DNA of 64,000 bases from positions 1 through 64,000 of the forward strand of contig JAREWP010000086.1 of the NCBI GenBank assembly GCA_029001845.1, in the 5' to 3' direction. This document shows positions 9,233-17,617 of the stretch, piece after piece. The stretch comes from Candidatus Magnetocorallium paracelense (lineage in GTDB: Bacteria > Nitrospirota > Thermodesulfovibrionia > Thermodesulfovibrionales > Magnetobacteriaceae). How positions within the stretch are numbered: position 1 is the first letter of the stretch; the number at the start of each line of letters is the position of its first letter. A model generated the notes under the pieces. The model was not told where the DNA came from. It made no database searches and saw nothing but the letters and a program-made list of their open reading frames with translations. The translations under genes and the position numbers were made by a program.

Positions 9233-9610
9233 TTATTCGTTAATGGTTATCTCCTTTGAAGTCTCCCACTGACCGTGCAGGTTACATCTTTCTATTACCC
9301 GTAAGTTGGCTTTTCTGTGTTTTCCGCCTTTTACGACTTTAATGGTGACTTCAGGCAGTGTGAATACAGGCGTCAAATCGATTCTGGCATTGAAATTTTG
9401 CCCGAAATAAACATCAATCCACTGAATATGGTGCCCTTCCTGCATAACATGAGGAATTTCTCCCACTTTAATTTTAATATCGAAGGGCTCTCCCGATTTT
9501 ACCTGATCAGGGCATTCTATTACCGGCGCATGCTTTTTCTCCGATTCCGTCATATTGGCAGGATCGGCAGGTTTATTTATTCCGCAAAACAGACTTTTTT
9601 CTTCTCCCAT
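9233..9610 (-). CDS. sor: superoxide reductase (neelaredoxin, one-iron type)
   Basis: 125 residues matching class II superoxide reductase, which reduces superoxide to peroxide without making oxygen. The iron ligands are visible: His in KKHAPVI, two His in EGHHIQWI, and Cys and His in ERCNLHGQWE near the C-terminus. The N-terminal E-K pair at the active site is EEKSL. It lacks the desulforedoxin domain of two-iron forms. The rubredoxin that normally donates its electrons lies 43 bp upstream in the same direction, preceded by the flavodiiron gene. A strong ribosome binding site (taaggaggt) is present. Confidence 0.95.
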   Translation of the reverse strand: MGEEKSLFCGINKPADPANMTESEKKHAPVIECPDQVKSGEPFDIKIKVGEIPHVMQEGHHIQWIDVYFGQNFNARIDLTPVFTLPEVTIKVVKGGKHRKANLRVIERCNLHGQWETSKEITINE

Positions 9611-9653
9611 AATCTTACCTCCTTAGTTTCGTTTATTAAAAGATTAATGAAGA

Positions 9654-9782
9654 TTAAACCGGTTCGAATGCGTCTTTAGGGGCATTGCAAACCGGGCAGG
9701 GCCAGTCGTCGGGAAGATCCTTGAATGGAGTTCCCTCCTTCGATTCATCATAAATATAACCACACACATTACATCTGTACAT
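9654..9782 (-). CDS. rub: rubredoxin
   Basis: 42 residues, starting [13 protein letters not shown] and ending [14 protein letters not shown]. The two CxxC pairs (positions 4/7 and 29/32) form the one-iron centre. Slightly short for the family (usually 45-54). A strong site (aaaggaggt) lies 9 nt before ATG. As an electron carrier it should feed both the superoxide reductase just downstream and the flavodiiron protein encoded upstream. Confidence 0.95.
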   Translation of the reverse strand: MYRCNVCGYIYDESKEGTPFKDLPDDWPCPVCNAPKDAFEPV

Positions 9783-9996
9783 ATAATAAAACCTCCTTTA
9801 ATTCGCCACAATATTATTAATACCAAAAAGATGATATAAAAAAAGTAAACTTTTCGATCTTTATGATAAACGTTGTTTAAATCTGCGTTTATCTGTGCAA
9901 ATCTGCGGCTAAATAATGAAAAACTTTATATTATCAAGTTAACGCCTTCGGCGGAGTCTTTAAAATTTTTTTACCGCCTTCCGCCAACCGTTTTTT
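9783..9996. other. intergenic region with common genomic repeat motif
   Basis: Contains the motif aatctgcgtttatctgtg followed by caaatctgcgg, a low-complexity intergenic motif widespread in bacterial genomes, and an inverted pair cttcggcgg / ccgccttccgcc near 9948-9985. It separates rubredoxin from the flavodiiron gene; no promoter is clear. Confidence 0.35.
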
Positions 9997-11214
9997 TTAC
10001 TCGAATTCCTTATGATATTCCTTCACTCTTTTAGCAAAATCTCTACCAAAATCGTAACACTTCTCAAGATCCTCAGATGAAGGTCTGTACTGCACCTGCA
10101 CCCCGGGTTCGAAATCCGCAAGTTTCATCTGCCTGAACTCGTTGTAAAGCCATTTAACGGCTCCTCCTCCCCATCCGTAACTGCCGAAAGCCCCGGTTAT
10201 TCTGTCTTTGGGCCTGAGTCCTTTCAAGTGGGTAGTGAACTCCGCAACAGAGGGGAAGACCTCGTTATTAAGAGTAGGGGAACCGACAAGGCATCCTCTG
10301 GATTTCCAAAACTCTTTGATGGCGACACTCATAGGGGTGGCTCTGAGCTTTATTACTTTACAGTCCACGCCTTCGTCTCTGACTCCCAGCATTATCGGCT
10401 GCGTCATTATTTCAGTGCTGTGCCACATTGTATCAAATATTATGGCTACTTTAAGATTTGTCTTACCTGAAGCCATATCAGTATACATCTTTAACGCCTT
10501 GTCAGGATTTTTACGCCAAATCAGACCATGGTCAGGCGCTATCATGTCCAGAGGTATGCCCATATCGAGGATTTGTTTTATTTTTGTTTTGATCAATTTA
10601 CCAAAGGGCATCAAAATATTGGCGTAGTAATCTACAGTGGCGTCTTCAAGTTCGGCGAGGGAAGCGTTCTTTACAAACTCGTCGTCAAATCTTGAAGTTG
10701 AGGCATAATGCTGACCGAATGCGTCCTGGGAGATGAGAAGCTGAGCCTCTTTTATATAGGTCATCATAGAATCGGGCCAGTGAATCATTGGGGTTTCAAT
10801 AAACATGAGGTTGTATTTGCCTGTGTTTATCTCATCGCCGGTTTTTACTGTTTTAATATTCCAGCCAGATGTATCGAAAAATCTTGCCATCCCCTCTTTA
10901 CCCCTTACAGAAGTGTAAATGACAGCATTGGGAGCGAGTTCCATTATCCTGTCCAATGCACTCATATGGTCGTTTTCAATGTGATTTATAATTATATTTT
11001 TTATCTCCGAAGGATCGACAAGACTTCTGATGTTGGTAAGACCGAATTCGGCAAAGTCGTATTTCACAGTATCCACAAGAGTGATATCTTTATCGAGAAT
11101 CAGATAGTTGTTATATGTCGTACCGTTTGGCGTGATATAACCGTGAAAATCTCTGACAGCCCAGTCAATCGCACCTACCCAATAAATATCGGGCTTTATT
11201 TCAATAGTATTCAT
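9997..11214 (-). CDS. fprA: flavodiiron protein (A-type flavoprotein, FprA/ROO)
   Basis: 405 residues. The N-terminal metallo-beta-lactamase-like domain (about 1-245) carries the diiron ligand motif HIENDHMSALD and a later HWPDSM and APDHGLIW. The C-terminal flavodoxin domain (about 250-400) begins KVAIIFDTMWHSTE, the FMN phosphate loop. The enzyme reduces O2 to water, or NO to N2O, using rubredoxin electrons. Gene order with rubredoxin, superoxide reductase and a peroxiredoxin fits an oxygen-scavenging pathway of an anaerobe. O2 versus NO preference cannot be read from sequence. Confidence 0.95.
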   Translation of the reverse strand: MNTIEIKPDIYWVGAIDWAVRDFHGYITPNGTTYNNYLILDKDITLVDTVKYDFAEFGLTNIRSLVDPSEIKNIIINHIENDHMSALDRIMELAPNAVIYTSVRGKEGMARFFDTSGWNIKTVKTGDEINTGKYNLMFIETPMIHWPDSMMTYIKEAQLLISQDAFGQHYASTSRFDDEFVKNASLAELEDATVDYYANILMPFGKLIKTKIKQILDMGIPLDMIAPDHGLIWRKNPDKALKMYTDMASGKTNLKVAIIFDTMWHSTEIMTQPIMLGVRDEGVDCKVIKLRATPMSVAIKEFWKSRGCLVGSPTLNNEVFPSVAEFTTHLKGLRPKDRITGAFGSYGWGGGAVKWLYNEFRQMKLADFEPGVQVQYRPSSEDLEKCYDFGRDFAKRVKEYHKEFE

Positions 11215-11304
11215 TAGCCCCTCACCTGCTCATTTCTGTTGTTTTATAAAAATTCAAAAAATCTCTTTTTGCTTTATCCTGCCAATAGTGTTGTTTACGG
11301 TATT

Positions 11305-11458
11305 TGAGGTCGGAGGTCAGTTTTAGAAAAAAATTTCTAATTATATATTCCCAAGACTCAGTTCAGGATATCTTGTTTAAGCATTGCACATAACCGCCAA
11401 TATTCGGGAATAATTAAAACAGACCACCGATCTCTGCTCCCGGTGATGGTTACCTGCA
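11305..11458. repeat. dispersed repeat family E, copy 2
   Basis: Starts ttgaggtcggaggtcagttt and ends with the inverted counterpart aacagaccaccgatctctgc and ggtgatggttacc. Same organisation and length as 2903-3064 although diverged. It fills the gap between the flavodiiron gene and the zinc-ribbon gene. Confidence 0.5.
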
Positions 11459-11466
11459 GTTCAAAT

Positions 11467-11631
11467 TCACGGGGTTTTTACTACCTGTTGACCACATGAA
11501 CTACATTTAACCTCTGTTTCGTCGGACCACATTTCGTTGACGGCCCCGCACTTCGGGCACACAGCCTCTGAAGGTGCTGCTTTTTTCGTTTCGGCGCAAG
11601 CCGGTTTTTCTTTAAATTGCGACTGCTTCAT
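11467..11631 (-). CDS. small zinc-ribbon protein (54 aa)
   Basis: 54 residues with a C-terminal zinc ribbon: VCPKCGAVN then VKCSSCGQQV, two CxxC knuckles 19 residues apart. The N-terminal half is polar and probably disordered. The start codon overlaps the last 20 bases of the upstream 150-residue gene, in another frame, so the two are translationally coupled. Function unknown; its place between perR and the flavodiiron gene suggests a redox or metal role. Confidence 0.7.
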   Translation of the reverse strand: MKQSQFKEKPACAETKKAAPSEAVCPKCGAVNEMWSDETEVKCSSCGQQVVKTP

Positions 11632-12064
11632 GAGCCTTTCTCCATCCTTCTTTGCTTAATCTTGACATCCTGTTACTCGCCCAACCCTTGATTTCCTTTA
11701 AATACTCTGTGGGATTTGTTTTAGCCAGAGACAGGATCGCTTCTCTTTCTTTAATGCTGTCAACATGGTCTCCGGGATATATACCCCTCCATGAGCAGTA
11801 ATCTTCCATGAATAACAACTCCGAAGAAAGCTTATTGATATGGTCCGGGGGAAGTTTATGCGCCGAAAAGTTGGCTACTTCCATATCATATTCGAGTATC
11901 CAGCCGTTGTCTTCAACCATTGTTTCCTGATCGTATGCTACATTTTTAGAGCACTGCGGGCAGTAAATCGCAACCAGAGTTTCATGTGGCATCAACTCAT
12001 TTTTATATGTAATACTTACCTCTTTTTGTCCGCACTTACAGGTATATTTATGTTCCATGCACAT
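11612..12064 (-). CDS. conserved-looking protein of unknown function with N-terminal zinc ribbon
   Basis: 150 residues. The N-terminus has two CxC/CxxC pairs (YTCKCGQ and YCPQCSK), consistent with one zinc ribbon. The rest is helical and acidic, without membrane segments (DYCSWRGIYPGDHVDSIKEREAIL). A strong site (taaggaggt) lies 9 nt before ATG. I do not recognise the family. Its position inside the PerR/oxygen cluster is the only functional hint. Confidence 0.75.
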   Translation of the reverse strand: MCMEHKYTCKCGQKEVSITYKNELMPHETLVAIYCPQCSKNVAYDQETMVEDNGWILEYDMEVANFSAHKLPPDHINKLSSELLFMEDYCSWRGIYPGDHVDSIKEREAILSLAKTNPTEYLKEIKGWASNRMSRLSKEGWRKAHEAVAI

Positions 12065-12181
12065 AACGAATTACCTCCTTAAGAGTTTAAAATAAATTTA
12101 CTGTCATGATTACAATAATAATATGTAACGTATGCCTCGATTGACGCCTGGCGACCCTTTACCGGAATCGCGTTTTATAGC

Positions 12182-12289
12182 CTACCCCTCTTTCTGCATC
12201 GTTCCTTTCTCACCACAACCGGGACATTTCTGAGGTTTGCACCTGCCCTCCTTTGTTGCACCGCATTTTTCACATTTAAAAACAGCCAT
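12182..12289 (-). CDS. RCKP-type rubredoxin-like mini-protein (35 aa)
   Basis: 35 residues: MAVFKCEKCGATKEG, then the RCKPQKCPGCG signature, then a short tail. Two CxxC pairs should hold one iron or zinc as in the rubredoxin-like domain often fused to rubrerythrin. Here it stands alone. It starts 16 bp after perR and has a strong site (aaggaggtg) 8 bases before ATG. Possibly a small electron carrier or metal-storage peptide. Confidence 0.85.
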   Translation of the reverse strand: MAVFKCEKCGATKEGRCKPQKCPGCGEKGTMQKEG

Positions 12290-12305
12290 TTTCAACACCT
12301 CCTTA

Positions 12306-12716
12306 TTAGTTGATAGTCTCTTTACACTTTTTACAGATTCCGTAAAACTCTATATGATTCCCCAAAACCTCGAATTCCCTATTGTACTTCTCTTCGACAT
12401 TTAGCTTGTAATCGCTGTAGACGTCTACGATTTTTTGACAGTGTGAGCAAATCAGATGATGATGGGGTTTCGTATCATAGTCATACCTTTTTCTTGACGG
12501 ATCTATCGTTAACTCGGAAATCAACCCAATTTTTTTTAATGCCTCCAATGTATTGTAGACAGTTGCAAACGACATTGTACTGAAATTCTGCGAAACATGC
12601 TTGAAAATTTCTTCAGCAGAGGGATGGTTATTGTTTCCTTTCAGATAATCCAAAATTGCTATTCTTTGAGGAGTCAGCTTAATACCCAGGTTTCTGTAAT
12701 TTTGCATGGGGCTCAC
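12306..12716 (-). CDS. perR: Fur-family peroxide-responsive repressor (PerR)
   Basis: 136 residues. N-terminal winged helix (KLTPQRIAILDYL, SFATVYNTLEALKK), then the regulatory metal-binding region KPHHHLICSHC and the C-terminal CKKC, giving the structural four-cysteine zinc site. PerR senses peroxide through iron-catalysed oxidation of metal-binding histidines. Location at the head of a peroxide/superoxide/oxygen cluster favours PerR over Fur. It probably regulates this cluster and itself; a PerR-box-like site lies upstream at 12908-12922. Confidence 0.88.
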   Translation of the reverse strand: MSPMQNYRNLGIKLTPQRIAILDYLKGNNNHPSAEEIFKHVSQNFSTMSFATVYNTLEALKKIGLISELTIDPSRKRYDYDTKPHHHLICSHCQKIVDVYSDYKLNVEEKYNREFEVLGNHIEFYGICKKCKETIN

Positions 12717-12736
12717 TATTAAATAAAAACTCTATA

Positions 12737-12865
12737 CCATTCACTTAAAGGGTGAAGCGCCTTCCGACAGAAGCGGGTCATGTCTGAGAAGGCGGAGAGA
12801 AGCGGAGCCTTCGAGTTTAGCCGATGAAGGCGGAAGGTGCTTTACTCCTTAAGTGAATGACATTG
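12737..12865. repeat. palindromic repeat family A, copy 1
   Basis: About 130 bp bounded by accattcacttaa and ttaagtgaatgacatt, with internal complementary blocks (cgccttccga..gaagcggg; agccttcgagtttagccgat; gaaggcggaaggtgc). Full or partial copies lie at 14718, 27467, 29532 and 47746, and an internally deleted one at 51663. It lies between perR and its probable operator. Confidence 0.8.
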
Positions 12866-12880
12866 AATGAAAACTGTTAA

Positions 12881-12896
12881 TTCTAAGTACTTAGAA
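12881..12896. promoter_or_regulatory. perfect 16-bp palindrome, possible operator
   Basis: ttctaagtacttagaa is a perfect palindrome in the divergent region between perR and the FG-GAP gene, close to the PerR-like box. Its size suits a dimeric repressor; which one is unknown. Confidence 0.45.
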
Positions 12897-12907
12897 AGTT
12901 TATCAAT

Positions 12908-12922
12908 TTAGAATCATTATAG
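12908..12922. promoter_or_regulatory. PerR-box-like operator
   Basis: ttagaatcattatag matches the PerR consensus TTATAATNATTATAA at 12 of 14 defined positions by eye. It lies about 190 bp upstream of perR and 75-90 bp before the divergent FG-GAP gene, with a family A repeat in between. Autoregulation of perR is the simplest reading. Confidence 0.5.
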
Positions 12923-12995
12923 TCAATATTAAATAAAAAGAACTAAACGTTTTTTTGCTCTTGCAATATTCTTGGAAATGGTTTATTTTATTAGG

Positions 12996-14663
12996 ATGAA
13001 CAGAGTCTGCATTATCGCATTTGTAAGCCTGATTTGCTTTGTTAATCATGCTTTTTCGGCTGAAAGCCCACTGGTGTCACTAAAAAACGAAACTATCGTT
13101 TTTTTTACTCCTCTTACAATTCCTGTGAAAGCAATAAATGGTAAAACAGTAATATTTGAATCTGACGGAAGCGGACGTATAAAAAAAGGCATGAGATTGG
13201 AGGTTTTACGGGAAGGGGAGACCTTCCTTCACCCAGTGACTCATGAACCGCTGGGCCATTTTGAAAGCCCTGTCGGTAAGATCGAGGTGACGGAATCCAA
13301 GGAAGGAACGGCAAAGGGGTTGATTTTGATCGGTGATATTGAGGCGGGAGATAAAGGCAGGATTACAAAATCAAAAATTAAGACCCTTTTTTATCAGGAT
13401 AAAAGCGTGGACTGGAATTTAGGAGACGCCTATTATAGAGAAGTTAAGAAATCCGATCGTTTCGAAATGCTCGAAACAGCAATGCAGGACAACACAAAAG
13501 AGCAGTTGTTAAAGGAGGCCGGGAAACAGGGCGCCGAGCTGTTGATGATTATTGAATCTCCCTCCGATAAGGAGAAAACCTTTCTGAGGCAGATGCTTTG
13601 CTGGGTGGAGGACGGCAAAGTTTTTTCCGATACAACGATAGAGATAAGTCCCGATCTTCTCGGAATGGTGCAGTCCGATTTGTTTCTTTTTACTACAATT
13701 AAAAATCAACCCCTTCTGACTTACGAATTACCCATTGGGTTTGAGTTTATTGCAGCCGGAGACTTTAACGGAGACGGAAGCGAAGAGTTAGTCCTTGCGT
13801 CAAGCGGTTTTTTTAAAGTCTATGAGCCTTCCGTGGATTTGTTTCAACTGTGGGAATTCGAAAGTTCAAAAGTCGATGAGTATTTGCGAGTGGACTCTGT
13901 CGATCTCAATGGTAATGGCAAACACGAAATTGTTGTAACGGCGCTTCGCGAAGAAGAGGGTATTTATTCTTTTATTTACGAACTGAATGATAATGAATTC
14001 GAACTTTTATGGGAAACAGAAGGTTACCTGAGAGTAATGAAAAAGAGACTCCTCTTTCAGAAAGACGATCTTATCGGGGGGTTTGACGAAGACATCCTCA
14101 ATGTACGCTGGAACGGCGAATTTTCCATTGGAGACCCTCTGAGTCTGCCAAAGGGAGTAGAGCTGAATATATTTAATTTCACTACGGTGCGGACCTCCGA
14201 AGGCGAGGAGTTCGTTATATCCTACGATAAAAATAATTTTATGAATGTCTTCGATAAAAGGGGTGTTAATGTATGGAAAAGCAGTAAGGACTTTGGCGGT
14301 TTTACTCGGACATTTAAGAAAGAGTCTCCCACTGTTATGGTAGACAGAGGCGAGTGGTATATGAGCGATAAATTACACTCTGCGGCAATGAGCATTGTAG
14401 CCATAAAGAGAACCCCTCTTACAGAAAAGTCGAAATCTCTCGGATACAAGGAGTCCGGTCTCGTTAAGCTATCCTGGAACGGCTTTATCATGGATGAAAG
14501 GACTCTGATTGACGAGGTTTCAGGCTCCATACTTGATTTTCAGTTCCACAAAGAGAAGATATTCGTTCTTTCAAGACCTCTCCTCGGTTTAAAAGTCAAA
14601 AACCTCCTGCAAGGAGAAAATCCTTTAGTATCTTATTTGTTCGTATATTCTGCGAGTAAGTGA
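12996..14663 (+). CDS. exported FG-GAP (VCBS-like) repeat protein
   Basis: About 555 residues with a signal peptide (MNRVCIIAFVSLICF..AFSAES). The N-terminal part (about 30-210) resembles the FlgT-like region found in front of such proteins in anaerobic bacteria. The rest contains FG-GAP-type blades with calcium-binding patterns: AGDFNGDGSEELVLAS and VDSVDLNGNGKHEIVV. It is probably a periplasmic or surface beta-propeller. An earlier start at 12972 would add eight residues; the later methionine fits the signal peptide better. No operon partner and no known substrate. Confidence 0.7.
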   Translation: MNRVCIIAFVSLICFVNHAFSAESPLVSLKNETIVFFTPLTIPVKAINGKTVIFESDGSGRIKKGMRLEVLREGETFLHPVTHEPLGHFESPVGKIEVTESKEGTAKGLILIGDIEAGDKGRITKSKIKTLFYQDKSVDWNLGDAYYREVKKSDRFEMLETAMQDNTKEQLLKEAGKQGAELLMIIESPSDKEKTFLRQMLCWVEDGKVFSDTTIEISPDLLGMVQSDLFLFTTIKNQPLLTYELPIGFEFIAAGDFNGDGSEELVLASSGFFKVYEPSVDLFQLWEFESSKVDEYLRVDSVDLNGNGKHEIVVTALREEEGIYSFIYELNDNEFELLWETEGYLRVMKKRLLFQKDDLIGGFDEDILNVRWNGEFSIGDPLSLPKGVELNIFNFTTVRTSEGEEFVISYDKNNFMNVFDKRGVNVWKSSKDFGGFTRTFKKESPTVMVDRGEWYMSDKLHSAAMSIVAIKRTPLTEKSKSLGYKESGLVKLSWNGFIMDERTLIDEVSGSILDFQFHKEKIFVLSRPLLGLKVKNLLQGENPLVSYLFVYSASK

Positions 14664-14717
14664 TATACAGTCGGTTCCCGAAGATCGGTTTTATTGAAAC
14701 GATTTCTCTTTATGCTC

Positions 14718-14818
14718 CAATGTCATTAACTTAAGGAGCAAAGCACCATCCGCCTTCAGCGGCTAAACTCGAAGGATCCGCTTCGCTGCGCCTTCTCAGA
14801 CATTACCCTTAACTTAAA
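14718..14818. repeat. palindromic repeat family A, copy 2 (one end shortened)
   Basis: Starts caatgtcattaacttaagga and reads through ggctaaactcgaaggatcc. It lacks the outer gacccgcttccgtcggaagg block near the right end and stops at cccttaacttaaa. It sits just before uppS, possibly in its leader. Confidence 0.7.
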
Positions 14819-14856
14819 TACCTGAGTCGTTATACTGATTTTTACAAAAAAATGTG

Positions 14857-15570
14857 ATGAAAGACAGAAGCTTTCCGAAACATATTGGCATTATAATGGA
14901 TGGAAACGGAAGATGGGCCAATATACGGGGACTTCCCAGAGTGGAAGGGCACAGGCAGGGTTCGCATCGTAGTAAGGATGTTATTTATGCCGCCTCGGAT
15001 ATAGGATTAAACGCCCTTACGCTCTATGCTTTTTCTTCAGAAAACTGGAAAAGACCGGAAGATGAAGTCTCTGTGCTGATGCAGTTATTGAGCTTCTATA
15101 TTAAAGCGGAAATACCCCATATTTTTAAAAAGGGAATCGTGTTCAGAGTGATAGGAGACAGGATGAAGCTGTCCAAAGATATCAGGGCTTTGATCGAGCA
15201 GGCCGAGCTTCTTACATCCGGTAACAGTGGTATGATTCTTGCCATAGCGATCAGTTATGGCGGTAGAGATGAAATCGTCAGAACAGTAAGGAAATTGTGG
15301 GAAAAGGGAATTAAGTTAAGTGATCTGGATGAGGATATTTTCACATCGAATCTGGACACAGGAGAACTGCCGCCGGTTGATTTGATTATACGCACCGGCG
15401 GAGAGGAGAGGCTGAGTAACTTTCTTATCTGGCAGGCAGCCTATGCGGAGCTGTACTTCACAGACACTCTGTGGCCCGATTTTACCAGGGAGGAATTTTT
15501 TTTCGCCCTCCATAATTATACTCAAAGGGAGAGGCGTTTCGGCGCCGCCTTGGAAAGGATCGTTTTTTAA
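14857..15570 (+). CDS. uppS: undecaprenyl diphosphate synthase
   Basis: 237 residues of the cis-prenyltransferase family, extending farnesyl diphosphate to the C55 lipid carrier for cell-wall synthesis. Motifs in order: HIGIIMDGNGRWA (diphosphate-binding Asp), GRDEIV, and near the C-terminus DLIIRTGGEERLSNFLIWQ followed by AAYAELYF. The stop overlaps the cdsA start (TAATG), so the two are coupled. Confidence 0.97.
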   Translation: MKDRSFPKHIGIIMDGNGRWANIRGLPRVEGHRQGSHRSKDVIYAASDIGLNALTLYAFSSENWKRPEDEVSVLMQLLSFYIKAEIPHIFKKGIVFRVIGDRMKLSKDIRALIEQAELLTSGNSGMILAIAISYGGRDEIVRTVRKLWEKGIKLSDLDEDIFTSNLDTGELPPVDLIIRTGGEERLSNFLIWQAAYAELYFTDTLWPDFTREEFFFALHNYTQRERRFGAALERIVF

Positions 15571-16349
15571 TGCATTCGACAAGACTCATTATTGCATTTA
15601 TTCTGCTCCCTTTAATCTATTTGTACATTATAAAGCTGCCCGGTGTCTTTTTCTTTGTTCTGGTTGCAACGATCTCGGCCCTGAGTCAGTATGAATTTCT
15701 CTCTATGTATCGTGTAGCAAAACCGTTGCGACTCCTTTTTACGGCAATAAGCACTGTTCCCGTATACCTTACCTACAGATATGGAGAGCTGCCTTTTGAG
15801 GCATTGTTGACAATATTCGCTTTGATGGTCTTACTCAGACTTTTTACGAAAAGAGATGCAACCGGCGCACTGACCGATCTGGCGCCGCTGTTGATCGGTT
15901 TTTTTTATGTTTCCCTCTCTTTGAGTTTTTTAATCAGAATCAGAGCGATCGGTCCGGAATGGATAATTTTTTTGGGCGCCGTTATATGGGGCGCCGACAG
16001 CTTTGCCTATTATATTGGTAAGGGATTCGGTAGAAGGAAGTTGTATTTCGAGATCAGCCCTAATAAGACTGTTGCAGGGGCTTATGGCGCCGTTGGCGGT
16101 GCTGTATTACTTTCCCTGCTGTTGAGTTTCCTCCCTGGCTTGGATTTTTCTTTGGGAAAAATTGTAATCACAGGTGTGGTGTTAAGCATCGCAGGAATTG
16201 CAGGCGATCTGGCGGAATCGATGTTTAAAAGAGACGCAGGGATAAAGGACTCAAGTCAGTTGATACCGGGACATGGCGGTTTTCTCGACAAAACGGACGG
16301 CATCCTCTTTGCCGGACCTGTGCTCTATTATATACTGAAGCTTTGGTGA
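15570..16349 (+). CDS. cdsA: phosphatidate cytidylyltransferase
   Basis: 259 residues, polytopic inner-membrane enzyme making CDP-diacylglycerol from phosphatidate and CTP, the branch point of phospholipid synthesis. About seven or eight hydrophobic segments. The family signature near the C-terminus is present: FKRDAGIKDSSQLIPGHGG followed by FLDKTDG; the usual LDR is LDK here, a conservative change. Second gene of the uppS-cdsA-dxr-rseP block. Confidence 0.96.
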   Translation: MHSTRLIIAFILLPLIYLYIIKLPGVFFFVLVATISALSQYEFLSMYRVAKPLRLLFTAISTVPVYLTYRYGELPFEALLTIFALMVLLRLFTKRDATGALTDLAPLLIGFFYVSLSLSFLIRIRAIGPEWIIFLGAVIWGADSFAYYIGKGFGRRKLYFEISPNKTVAGAYGAVGGAVLLSLLLSFLPGLDFSLGKIVITGVVLSIAGIAGDLAESMFKRDAGIKDSSQLIPGHGGFLDKTDGILFAGPVLYYILKLW

Positions 16350-16435
16350 GTGGTGGGTCTGCCGAGAGCTGAAGCGTCATTACCCGGGGTTTTACATAAC
16401 ACTTTTGAATTAACAATACAGATTGTTTTAGTATC

Positions 16436-17617
16436 ATGAAAAATATTTCTATTTTAGGTTCAACAGGCTCAATCGGCAAGAGCACTTTGGATTTTGTCGC
16501 CTCTAACAGCGACAAGTTTAATGTAGTCGGTCTTTCCGCAAACAGCAGCATCGATCTCCTTAAGGAGCAGATAATCAATTTTAAACCTGAAATAGTAACT
16601 GTAACGAATGAAGAGGCTTCACGTCACCTGATCTCCTGGGTCGATAACACTCGAAATACGACAACCGCCGTTAACGAACTTACAGTTTTTACGGGAGAAG
16701 AGGGTCTGTGCGATTTTGCGTCACATGAAAAAGCCGATATTGTCATATCCTCTATTGTCGGAGCTTCCGGTTTAAAGCCTACTCTTGCAGCTATCAGAGC
16801 GGGAAAAGAGATTGGGCTGGCCAATAAAGAGACTTTAGTGATGGCAGGCAATCTTGTTATGGATGAGGCAAGAAAGCATAATGTGCGAATTCTGCCTGTC
16901 GACAGCGAACACAGCGCAATATTTCAGTGTCTTGAGGGCAGAAAAACCTCTGACATAAGGAGACTGATCCTAACAGCCTCGGGCGGCCCGTTTTTCGGCA
17001 AAAACGCCGCAGACCTGAAAAACGTAACAGCAAAGGAAGCTTTGAAGCATCCAAACTGGTCAATGGGCAGCAAAATAACCATAGACTCCTCTACGTTGAT
17101 GAATAAGGGACTTGAGGTAATAGAGGCTCACCATCTGTTCGGTTTTCCGCCGGAAAAGATAGACGTATTGATTCATCCACAAAGTATCGTGCATTCAATG
17201 GTGGAATTCAATGACGCCGGGATGCTCGCTCAACTCTCTCAACCTGACATGAAAGGCCCTATTGCCTACGCCCTCTCTTACCCCGACAGGGTGCATAATG
17301 TCATTTCAAGGTGTTTTCTCGAAGAAATAGGCGCATTGACTTTCCATTCACCTGATACGGCAACATTCCCATGCCTGCAGTTTGCCTACGAAGCGCTTAA
17401 AGGAGGAGGCACCCTTCCTGCCGTATTGAACGCCTCTAATGAGGTGCTTGTGGAACTCTTTTTAAAGGGCGATATAAATTTTACCGATATACCTGCTATA
17501 ATAGAGAATGTTATGTCAGATCATAATATTTCTCCGGCTAACGATTTGGAAACAATTTTCGAGGCTGATCGTATGGCCAGGAGTGAGACGATTGACAAGG
17601 TAAGGAGAAGATTGTAA
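16436..17617 (+). CDS. dxr: 1-deoxy-D-xylulose 5-phosphate reductoisomerase
   Basis: 393 residues. NADPH site GSTGSIGKSTLDF at the N-terminus, NKETLVMAG, the metal/substrate segment DSEHSAIFQCL, and GSKITIDSSTLMNKG. It converts DXP to MEP, committing carbon to isoprenoids, upstream of the UppS substrate encoded two genes earlier. Stop overlaps rseP start (TAATG). Confidence 0.97.
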   Translation: MKNISILGSTGSIGKSTLDFVASNSDKFNVVGLSANSSIDLLKEQIINFKPEIVTVTNEEASRHLISWVDNTRNTTTAVNELTVFTGEEGLCDFASHEKADIVISSIVGASGLKPTLAAIRAGKEIGLANKETLVMAGNLVMDEARKHNVRILPVDSEHSAIFQCLEGRKTSDIRRLILTASGGPFFGKNAADLKNVTAKEALKHPNWSMGSKITIDSSTLMNKGLEVIEAHHLFGFPPEKIDVLIHPQSIVHSMVEFNDAGMLAQLSQPDMKGPIAYALSYPDRVHNVISRCFLEEIGALTFHSPDTATFPCLQFAYEALKGGGTLPAVLNASNEVLVELFLKGDINFTDIPAIIENVMSDHNISPANDLETIFEADRMARSETIDKVRRRL

